DNA of 13,399 nucleotides from NCBI GenBank assembly GCA_028565635.1, contig JAOXYB010031410.1:1-13399 (forward strand), in the 5' to 3' direction. Positions 7,901 through 13,399 of this stretch are shown here, piece by piece. The stretch comes from Phoronis ovalis (lineage: Eukaryota; Phoronida; Phoronidae). A program made the position numbers and the translations under genes. Below the pieces are notes generated by a model that saw nothing but the letters and a program-made list of their open reading frames with translations, was not told the DNA's origin and did not search any database. Every line of letters begins with the position of its first letter. The first letter of the stretch is position 1.

Positions 7901-10900
7901 CAGATGGCGATACTATTCATTTTTTCATGTCAGTAGTGTAACTTAATAATTTTTCCTTTAAAATTTGATTTAGCACTAAAATGTTATTTTCCTGTTAAAA
8001 AAACAGTAGAAGTTAGTAACTTTTCCTAGAACGCTTGTGAAAATGTCTAAATACGTGACGTATTTTGTACTACAAGAAATGAAGCCAAAAGAACATAAAA
8101 TTTTGGTAGTATTTTTATTAGAAAAAATTAATACTTCTAAAAGCATTAAAGCACATTTTTAAGTACTTTTAAAGGTAATAAAATGCAAATTTTGGCCATA
8201 AATTTTGCTATTAACGCAGCAGGCTTTTTCTCTCATAACACTGTCATACACAATATTAATGACAAGTTCTTTCGGCAACTTGAAAGAAGGTCATAAATTA
8301 TTCTGACAAAAAAGTATATTTTTTAGCAATCCCTGGCAAGGCACGGTCTAATATGGATGCACCTGTGTGATATGTTCATGCCCTATTAATATCTGAAGTG
8401 CAGCTCACAAAAAATAGCTAGCATAAAAGAAATAAATTATTTATGTATCAAACATTTACCTGCCAGAAATATTAGCAAAATATTATTTGCAATAGTTATG
8501 CTTACAATAAAATATCATACAAATTTTAGCACACAAATACAACAGAGACAAGTAATTAAAGTATTTTGATGTGGATAAAGATAACTTTGTACTGTTTGAT
8601 CCCAAAACATGTATACATAAACAATGTTAATAAGTTATACATTTTATGGAAATTTAAGTTGTAAATGTTATTAAATTTAATATGTAATTTTTACTCCTGG
8701 TCTGGGATATTAATTGTACTGTTACAAAAAATGGATGTTCAAAAAGTATATTATAGGTAGATACATTTTTAAGACAGGGACTTTAACTAATGGTAATGTA
8801 ATCAATTTAACAGGTTGAAGTTCAGTCAACAGTGAAAGTGTCAAATATACATTGACTATAATTTTAAGTAGAATTGATATAGTTTTCAATGCAAAATGGA
8901 AGAGTCTATTTGTACATATTACAATTAAAGGAATGAAATTCATTAATATCATCTTTAGTTAATAGCAATATGCAGTTATACACAGGTACACTCTTTTTAG
9001 TGAAAATGGCATGACCTTGAACAAAATTAAAATCTCTAGTAAACAAGTGCTATATGCAACACTGAGTGTGTCAACTTGATGTTCAATTTTATTTATGTTC
9101 ATTTGCAATAAACCACAATATAATAAAACATGGCATGCTTTAGAAAGTACAAAAGTTGAGATGAGTGCTGAGCGCATTATTGAGCATACTTTTAGATTAT
9201 TTTCATATTAAGTGAGAGCATACATCTTAATTAAGCTCAGTAGCTCTACTGATGTCACATGTACTGTACGAACAATTTGTTCGAAAGGCAAGGTGAATAA
9301 TTTTAAAAGGATTTGTGGTGCAACATCTGCTATATTCACAAATATTGAACAGTTCCACTACCTAAACTATTAGTTTTGAAGTTGGAGAGGATTAATTTAA
9401 AATGGAACTCACAACTTTTGCAATGCCTTATAATTTCACAAATAATTCTACTGCCATGACAGGAACCAAGCCAAATTTTGCTTGGGTTATTGCTTGCTTC
9501 ATTATTATGGCAATAATTTGTTTCGTTACCAACCTTTTAGTAGTAATAATTGTCGGGGCATCAAAAGAACTTCGAAATCAGCCACCGTATATTTTAATAA
9601 CTAGCCTCAGTGTCTCAACATTTTTGACAAGCATCATTTCTTTACCATTCCACGCTTATACAATGAGTATTGAACAATGGCCAGCTCATTTGAGTCTAGA
9701 ATTCTGCCGATTTAATGGACTTCTATCTTTGTTTTATCCCGGAGTAACTGGTTTTCACATAATGATGGTTGCGGTAAACCGATATTTTGGCACAGTTTGG
9801 TTTGAACATTACGAAAAACTAAGTGGAAAAATCACATTAGGATTACAAATCATATTCTGCTACATTGTATCAATTTTGCTCATTGCATATCCTATTGCGA
9901 ACGCTAAAGGACAGTATGTTGAGCAAACAAAAAGATGCTCTACATACGGAGATGAAGACCAGCAGCGATATAACATCATTTTGCATATGATTACGTTTTT
10001 TGTACCATTGCTTGTTATGATTTACTGCTTCGTCCACATCTACATTGCCATTAGAAGAAAGAAGCATGAATTTCTCGCAAGTAATGGTGAAAGTGACAAG
10101 AAAAAGCAAGAAGAATATTCTCGTTTTTTCAACGAAGTTAAAACAATTAAAATTGCTGTATGTTTATTTGTAACAATGTTTTTACGCATCCCAACATTCT
10201 TCATTTTTCTTACAAGAAATTTTGATGTTAGAAATGTCTTGCTTGTCATTGGCGTAACCAGTCAGGTGTGTTATCCGTTTATTGTCATTGTTTTAAGTAA
10301 ATATTTTAGACATGCTTTATTTCGAATGTTTTGTTGTGGATGCAATTCGCAAAGAGTAAATTTGCAAAAAGATGAAACTGAAATGACAAAAATTTAACAA
10401 ACAGCTAGGTCTTATGATAATCTTTCAGTACGTAAAATTGTATTGAGACTAACTTGGTATAGAAAATAACTCTAGACTGATGTCAAATATTTCATTTCTA
10501 AGTTCTATGGCTTTTTCTCTTTGAGTTTAAAGTACATTTTATCAAAGTTTAGCATATTCCCCTACAAATACTACCTCAAGTAGAAACTAAGGCATTTAGC
10601 AAAGGCAAGAGCAACTGCCATAACCTCTCAATGATCAACATTTTAACTTTCCATGAAATATTAAGAATTTGGTTTTATGGGACCTGCAATCCCAAAAATG
10701 ACCTCTTGACCTGTTAGTGACCTCTACATGACAAAAATATATTTTCTAAAAGATTAAATAAATGTAACTTTGGCATTTTGACCTCTAGATGAAGGACAGC
10801 TCTCCCAACCAGCAGTTATCCTTGAATTGCCTTTGCTAAAAGGCTGTTAAACTTGTTTAAATCATAATTTTAATATATTATAAGCTGCGGCCAGTACAGA

Positions 10901-12817
10901 ACTCACAAAATAACCCTTAGGTTTGTAAAAGAAGGTTTGTGACTTTCAAAGTTGTTTACTTGATAGACACATTTTATTATATCTTATATATGCGCCACTG
11001 AAATGTAGTCCTTGTATAACACTGTTCCTTATTTTCTTTGGTAATACTATATTAGGCCAGTCTCGCTTGTGAGCATAAGTTTATAATTTACAAATTGCTT
11101 TAATTAGTAGTATTATCTATTTCCTTAAGCAGTGAAATTCGTCGTCCATCACCACTTACAACACCACTCACACATTACCACGTACTTTTAGATCTATTTG
11201 AGATATCCCCAGGGCAGTTATTTGAGATATCCCCAGGGCAGTTTGTTTTTTTTGTTCTTTTTCAAGCTTTTTCACATATGTACTGTATTGTGTGATTATA
11301 TTATATATCATTCTAATCATTAAAGTTTGTAATAGTTTATTACACAGTACTGCTTTTGTTCCCTTCACGTTCACAGTTGAAAAAAAGATATATTGTATCA
11401 CAATGCTATAGAAACTATGGATAACAGTAACTATAGAAAAAAAGATATAAATCATAATGCTAATAAATCTTTTAAAGGATATAACGACATAATAATTTTA
11501 AACAGGATGTGCGCATACCAAAAATAAAAACAAGATAAAATAAACAGGAATATTTAATCAGTGACATGATTTTTTATGCATATGACATCCTTTTAATGAT
11601 AATACATATTAAGCCAAACTTCATTTGACCTCTTTTCTTCCAAAAATATAAAGCACAATGTGAATGAACTGTCTAAGCTAGCAAAAAAAAATTTATTATT
11701 TATTTCCTTCAAGTTATAGCAAAAAGATGCCACAACACAGTCTTACAATTGTTATTGACATTATCTTGTTTGTACTTGTATATATCCGCTGGTAATTCTT
11801 TTCATGACCAATATTTAAAGGTTAGATTACATGACTGTTTTAGCGACTAATAGAGTCACTGGTTTAAACATTTTCAAATAATCTGTCATCTGAAAAGTGA
11901 ACTACATGTAACTACATGTACCAATGTGGATATTATAACCAGCCGTCCCTGTTTTAATGGGTATAAAGGTTGTGACTGTGTGACAAAAATTTAAAAACAT
12001 TCCCCTGAACAGAATGCTACAATTTATGTGTTAATCGAGTTTCTTTATCAAGAACTCACCACTGACAAAAGCGTATTGAGCACATCCCTGTGTCCATTCA
12101 GAGATGCCAAGTGTAGTGCAGAAAAACCATCATCTTTCTTGATATTAACTAACTGTGGACACCTCTGTAAAATCAACTCTGTAGCACTGAAATAAACAAA
12201 TTTAATACTACATCTCCAGGAACACTAAAATTCAATCAAATATTTTGACAGCCTTGGAAAAGTTTCATCGAACCTGGTGAACTCTGGTTTTCTACCTCCA
12301 CAAAATGCACTCAATGACATGATAAAGAAAACAGCTTTGAATTCATTGCAAGTTCAAAGTTTTTTTATCTACTAACATTTAATATTTAAATTTGACAATT
12401 TTGAAAATAAATGCAGCAAGTTCATCTTAAAACCAAAGAATATCAGCCACAAGTGCCATTATACTAGTCAGAAGTCAGATCAGCTACAAAACATATAAAG
12501 TGACAAATTGCTTCAGATTAATAATCTGGTATAAAATACTTGTCTATGCTTTCACTATTCAATCTGTTTGTAACCAAAACTGTATGTTTTTGGCATGATC
12601 AAAACTGAAAGTTGGTGAAATAAATAATATAATTAAATGATTATACGATAAGTAATACTTACTATTTATTGCCTTTAAGAGCACTATGATGCAATGCATT
12701 GAAACCTCGCTTATTTTTTAGGGAGAAATCACTTTGGATATAGCTAACAAGTAATTCAATAATTTCACGATTGTCCTTGCCAATTGCATCATGAAGTGCT
12801 GTATCTCCATAAGAATC
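4707..12817 (-). CDS. MIB2: E3 ubiquitin-protein ligase MIB2-like, C-terminal seven exons (5' partial)
   Basis: Mind bomb ligases ubiquitinate Notch ligands such as Delta and Jagged and drive their endocytosis in the signal-sending cell; MIB2 also has other substrates. Seven exons (12817-12663, 12186-12060, 7417-7315, 6787-6678, 6144-5969, 5444-5263, 4969-4707) each have GT/AG borders and join without a frame break, for 1116 nt or 371 residues plus stop. Residues 1-223 carry about six ankyrin repeats, several with clear TALH or TPL cores. A C3HC4 RING uses Cys240, Cys243, Cys255, His257, Cys261, Cys264, Cys271 and Cys274. A short coiled coil (about 310-326) precedes the last RING (Cys328 to Cys360), and the protein ends INLF. 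Two RINGs after the ankyrins, separated by a short linker, match MIB2; MIB1 has three. The N-terminal Mib/HERC2, ZZ and Mib-repeat domains should be encoded beyond 13399. Nothing suggests a pseudogene. Confidence 0.9.
5263..5444 (-). CDS. MIB2: MIB2-like exon encoding the first RING
   Basis: Acceptor atattttag|GATT, donor CCAG|gtaatg, 182 nt; the incoming intron is phase 2 and the outgoing intron phase 1. It encodes a 14-residue linker and then ECVVC, FQPCGH, CADC and KKCVKC, a complete RING. The Gln-Pro-Cys-Gly-His core is shared with the RING before the last in both MIB1 and MIB2. Confidence 0.93.
5586..5880. promoter_or_regulatory. Cluster of forkhead-type GTAAACA motifs in a MIB2-like intron
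   Basis: GTAAACA or its complement occurs at 5586-5592, 5612-5618, 5619-5625 (inverted), 5699-5705 and 5874-5880. The second and third form the perfect 14-bp palindrome GTAAACATGTTTAC. Part of the cluster comes from a local, imperfect 26-bp duplication (units starting ATGCAGTAAACAT at 5581 and 5607). GTAAACA is the core site for Fox proteins, but AT-rich introns gather such matches easily. The sequence matches are certain; a regulatory role is a guess. Confidence 0.25.
5969..6144 (-). CDS. MIB2: MIB2-like exon: last ankyrin repeats
   Basis: Acceptor aactttcag|ATAA, donor CTAAA|gtaagt, 176 nt; the incoming intron is phase 0 and the outgoing intron phase 2. It encodes LACYLVQQGASI and then HTGHTPLDKL, the degenerate final ankyrin unit that in MIB2 lies directly before the linker to the RINGs. 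Confidence 0.9.
6368..6422. repeat. Perfect 19-bp hairpin in a MIB2-like intron
   Basis: Positions 6368-6386 (AGAGTTTAAAAATTCTAAA) and 6404-6422 are exact reverse complements, separated by 17 nt. The stem is AT-rich. It could be the remains of a small palindromic element or a transcribed hairpin. It is shorter than a typical pre-miRNA stem (about 22 bp plus flanking pairing), so I do not call an RNA gene. Confidence 0.75.
6678..6787 (-). CDS. MIB2: MIB2-like exon: ankyrin repeat with loop insertion
   Basis: Acceptor ttatttttag|GTGC, donor AATCCT|gtaagt, 110 nt; the incoming intron is phase 1 and the outgoing intron phase 0. It encodes ANVLTVDEDGDSCVHLAL and then an acidic, Ser/Pro-rich loop. 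This is the position where Mind bomb ankyrin blocks carry the DEDGDT-ALHVAL-type repeat; Thr is replaced by Ser-Cys-Val here. Confidence 0.92.
7315..7417 (-). CDS. MIB2: MIB2-like exon: ankyrin repeat
   Basis: Acceptor gttttttcag|GGAC, donor CTAAAG|gttagt, 103 nt; the incoming intron is phase 0 and the outgoing intron phase 1. It encodes NNRKQTPLMLAVTQGHVG and then AVELLISKG, a near-consensus ankyrin unit. It is the first exon downstream of the large receptor-containing intron. Confidence 0.92.
8049..8065. repeat. Palindrome with CRE-like centre
   Basis: AAATACGTGACGTATTT has two 8-base arms around a single central G. It contains TGACGTA, a CREB/ATF-like core, and lies about 1.3 kb upstream of the receptor start. 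The palindrome is seen; any regulatory role is speculative. Confidence 0.35.
9012..9020 (-). promoter_or_regulatory. Extended nuclear-receptor half site upstream of the GPCR
   Basis: TGACCTTGA is the exact complement of TCAAGGTCA, the monomer site of ERR and FTZ-F1/NR5A receptors. It lies 382 bp before the GPCR start. It is a single motif match in AT-rich DNA, so weak evidence. Confidence 0.2.
9402..10397 (+). CDS. Atypical rhodopsin-like (class A) GPCR, single exon, nested gene
   Basis: A 331-residue seven-helix receptor for the plasma membrane. The ATG at 9402 has A at -3 and G at +4, with an in-frame TAA at 9393-9395, so the start is firm. The N-terminus carries three overlapping sequons (Asn11, Asn14, Asn15). 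Helices lie at about 27-51, 62-84, 98-125, 146-165, 191-215, 245-270 and 278-298. Asn44 is 1.50, Cys102 (3.25) pairs with Cys179 in loop 2, and Pro202, Pro264 and Pro292 are the helix 5, 6 and 7 prolines. Loop 3 is short and basic; helix 8 ends in a CCGC cluster suited to palmitoylation. Several switches differ from the class: Asp2.50 is Thr73, DRY is Asn126-Arg-Tyr, Trp6.48 is Arg262 (LRIP replaces CWxP), and NPxxY is Tyr291-Pro-Phe-Ile-Val. The ligand cannot be told, and I match no named subfamily. It lies antisense in an intron of the MIB2-like gene. Lack of introns suggests retrotransposition or an intronless lineage-specific family. Confidence 0.88.
   Translation: MELTTFAMPYNFTNNSTAMTGTKPNFAWVIACFIIMAIICFVTNLLVVIIVGASKELRNQPPYILITSLSVSTFLTSIISLPFHAYTMSIEQWPAHLSLEFCRFNGLLSLFYPGVTGFHIMMVAVNRYFGTVWFEHYEKLSGKITLGLQIIFCYIVSILLIAYPIANAKGQYVEQTKRCSTYGDEDQQRYNIILHMITFFVPLLVMIYCFVHIYIAIRRKKHEFLASNGESDKKKQEEYSRFFNEVKTIKIAVCLFVTMFLRIPTFFIFLTRNFDVRNVLLVIGVTSQVCYPFIVIVLSKYFRHALFRMFCCGCNSQRVNLQKDETEMTKI
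10699..10723 (-). promoter_or_regulatory. Three nuclear-receptor half sites spaced DR2 and DR5
   Basis: TGACCT (complement of AGGTCA) occurs at 10699-10704, 10707-10712 and 10718-10723, giving direct repeats with spacings of 2 and 5, the spacings preferred by RAR-RXR heterodimers. A fourth copy lies at 10779-10784. All sit inside the repeat-like segment downstream of the receptor gene. Exact spacing is seen; binding is inference, and internal repetition of the element is a simpler explanation. Confidence 0.25.
10753..10762 (+). terminator. Probable polyadenylation signal of the GPCR gene
   Basis: Overlapping ATTAAA (10753-10758) and AATAAA (10757-10762) on the receptor strand, about 360 nt after its stop codon. 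It is the first canonical hexamer I see downstream of the stop. Cleavage would give a compact 3'UTR that stays within the host intron. Confidence 0.45.
11195..11242. repeat. Exact tandem duplication of a 24-bp unit
   Basis: Two identical adjacent copies (11195-11218 and 11219-11242) beginning TATTTGAGATATCCCC and ending GGGCAGT. It is a local slippage-type duplication in the host intron and is not coding. Confidence 0.9.
11379..11466. repeat. Imperfect direct repeat, 57-bp spacing
   Basis: GAAAAAAAGATATA starts at 11379 and again at 11436; both copies are followed by related CA-AATGCTA-type sequence. It is a short diverged duplication in the host intron. Confidence 0.6.
11901..11920. repeat. 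Two exact ACTACATGTA copies
   Basis: A head-to-tail duplication of a 10-mer holding the TACATGTA palindrome. ACTACATGTA recurs once more at 12872-12881 in the next intron. TACATGTA-type words are, from memory, common in mollusc repetitive DNA, a mild hint on taxonomy. Confidence 0.6.
12060..12186 (-). CDS. MIB2: MIB2-like exon: ankyrin repeat
   Basis: Acceptor tttatttcag|TGCT, donor CAGTG|gtgagt, 127 nt; the incoming intron is phase 2 and the outgoing intron phase 0. It encodes ATELILQRCP and DGFSALHLASLNGHRDV, a clean ankyrin unit with the GHRDV helix turn. It is the exon just upstream of the receptor-containing intron. Confidence 0.93.
12187..12662 (-). other. MIB2-like intron, nothing further seen
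   Basis: 476 bp, AT-rich, with GT (12661-12662 complement) and AG (12187-12188 complement) ends. I see no repeat or open frame of note. Confidence 0.8.
12663..12817 (-). CDS. MIB2: MIB2-like exon: two ankyrin repeat halves (first exon of the gene seen in the window)
   Basis: Acceptor cattttcag|GATT, donor AATAAATA|gtaagt, 155 nt; the incoming intron is phase 0 and the outgoing intron phase 2. It encodes DSYGDTALHDAIGKDN, the signature Mind bomb ankyrin unit with TALHDA, followed by KRGFNALHHSALKGN. Upstream exons with the Mib/HERC2, ZZ and first ankyrin domains lie past the right edge. Confidence 0.93.
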
Positions 12818-13154
12818 CTGAAAATGTTGGGCGTAGTTTAGTTTTTGTGAACATTAAATTAACGTAATTACAACTACATGTAGCTTGTAAGGTAGTACAG
12901 CCGGACTAAAAATAATTTTATAATTTTTTTTATCGTTTATAATCTGAAATCTTGTATTGCAAGCCATAGTAGGGTCATGTAGCCATGACTGTTTCCTTTG
13001 CTGCCCAGCAGGGCCATCACGTTTATGAATATTTCCAGTTGTCTGGTGCATTCATTTTATTTTCTTCACAAAAAAACTTACTAACAAACAAATGTTTTGC
13101 TGTCTCAGATACAGTATTTTGCTGAATAGAAGTCTAATAACTTTCCATCGCAGA
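12818..13154 (-). other. Next MIB2-like intron, proximal part
   Basis: AT-rich intron sequence leading into the minisatellite. The bases at 13145-13160 (CCATCGCAGATACCTG) look like a deleted minisatellite unit, so the array once extended a little further left. No exon or RNA gene was recognised. Confidence 0.6.
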
Positions 13155-13399
13155 TACCTGGAGTATGGTCCAACACTGATAACTCCATACCTGGAGTATG
13201 GTCCAACACTGATAACTCCATACCTGGAGTATGGTCCATCGCTGATAACTCCATACCTGGAGTATGGTCCATCGCTGATAACTCCATACCTGGAGTATGG
13301 TCCAACACTGATAACTCCATACCTGGAGTATGGTCCATCGCTGATAACTCCATACCTGGAGTATGGTCCATCGCTGATAACTCCATACCTGGAGTATGG
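13155..13399. repeat. 33-bp minisatellite, about 7.4 copies, cut by the window edge
   Basis: Seven full units of 33 bp start at 13155, 13188, 13221, 13254, 13287, 13320 and 13353, and a 14-bp partial unit runs to the end. Each begins TACCTGGAGTATGGTCCA. Units differ only in a 4-base block: ACAC (type A) or TCGC (type B). The order is A A B B A B B, that is, two copies of a 99-bp A-B-B super-unit after one A. Across unit junctions CCATAC and GTATGG form a 6-bp stem over a CTGGA loop. The unit length is divisible by three and the - strand is open throughout, giving an 11-residue repeat (MELSxxDHTPG), but the array sits in an intron position, so I read this as a chance consequence of the unit length. 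Confidence 0.95.

Larger units (their letters stand above)
10595..10840. repeat. Inverted repeat pair bounding a 246-bp repeat-like segment
   Basis: TTTAGCAAAGGCAA at 10595-10608 recurs inverted at 10827-10840 (14 of 14). AAGGC-like bases lie just outside both ends. The interior is rich in TGACCTC copies, which suggests a repetitive element. This could be a small inverted-repeat transposon derivative, but the arms are short and no target duplication is clear. Confidence 0.35.
7418..12059 (-). other. 4.6-kb MIB2-like intron hosting a nested GPCR gene
   Basis: This phase-0 intron is about ten times longer than its neighbours (roughly 0.3-0.5 kb). It carries a complete GPCR gene on the other strand at 9402-10397. 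The flanks (7418-9401 and 10398-12059) contain no further exons of the ligase: the protein runs from LLSV directly into GQAD in register with the ankyrin consensus. They are AT-rich (poly-T/A rich around 7600-8200) and hold only small repeats and motif matches, listed separately. Confidence 0.85.

Noticed and set aside
8722-9177. Two adjacent - strand hydrophobic frames upstream of the receptor
   Set aside because: Low-complexity Leu/Ile composition, no motif, and no splice sites linking them. They are likely chance frames in AT-rich intron DNA.
9870-10249. Antisense frames within the receptor gene
   Set aside because: They are shadows of the strongly supported GPCR coding sequence on the + strand.
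11168-11455. 95-codon - strand frame with a duplicated TALGISQI
   Set aside because: The repeat is the translation of a 24-bp tandem duplication; the rest is Ile/Tyr/Phe-rich chance sequence in the intron.
13105-13386. 93-codon - strand repeat protein, or a CRISPR-like array
   Set aside because: The units abut with no spacers, so it is no CRISPR array. The open frame follows from a 33-bp unit without stops in that frame, and the array sits in an intron position with no promoter or splice context.
1-13399. tRNA, rRNA or other structured RNA genes
   Set aside because: I scanned by eye for tRNA A/B boxes with cloverleaf arms and for conserved rRNA or snRNA words and found none. A covariance-model search would be needed to exclude diverged ones.

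Overview
The window is AT-rich animal DNA. Spliced exons with GT/AG borders, large introns and metazoan-specific genes rule out a prokaryote. The gene content (a MIB2-type E3 ligase, alkylglycerol monooxygenase, and a divergent intronless rhodopsin-like receptor), together with short transposon-like inverted-repeat elements and a minisatellite, fits a lophotrochozoan. A mollusc, perhaps a bivalve, is my best guess, but the taxonomy is inference and not read from a marker.

Left part (1-4706, mostly + strand). A 46-codon first coding exon of alkylglycerol monooxygenase (AGMO) lies at 494-631. It opens inside a YY1-like ATGGCGG motif and ends at a phase-0 GT donor. I find no later AGMO exon in the window. 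The following non-coding stretch holds two inverted-repeat elements: a hAT-like one at 980-1701 and a TTAA-bordered one at 2085-2523. It also holds an unidentified open frame behind a good splice acceptor (about 2632-2895) and a 52-codon small ORF at 3781-3939 with a TATA box upstream and AATAAA downstream.

Middle and right part (4707-12817, - strand). Seven exons splice in perfect phase into the C-terminal 371 residues of a MIB2-like (Mind bomb family) E3 ubiquitin ligase: about six ankyrin repeats, a first RING, a short coiled coil and a C-terminal RING ending in Ile-Asn-Leu-Phe. The N-terminal half lies beyond 13399.

Inside the 4.6-kb phase-0 intron of this ligase gene (7418-12059), on the opposite strand, is a complete single-exon class A GPCR of 331 residues (9402-10397). 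It keeps the seven-helix layout and the ECL1-ECL2 cysteine pair, but several class A microswitches are replaced (D2.50T, DRY to NRY, W6.48R, N7.49Y, Y7.53V). The window ends in a 33-bp minisatellite (13155-13399) with a 99-bp higher-order pattern.

No shared pathway links AGMO (ether-lipid cleavage), MIB2 (Notch-ligand ubiquitination) and the GPCR. Their relation here is positional: convergent or overlapping neighbours plus one nested gene. The points most worth checking are the atypical nested receptor, the orphan AGMO first exon and the unexplained small coding candidates between 2632 and 3939.
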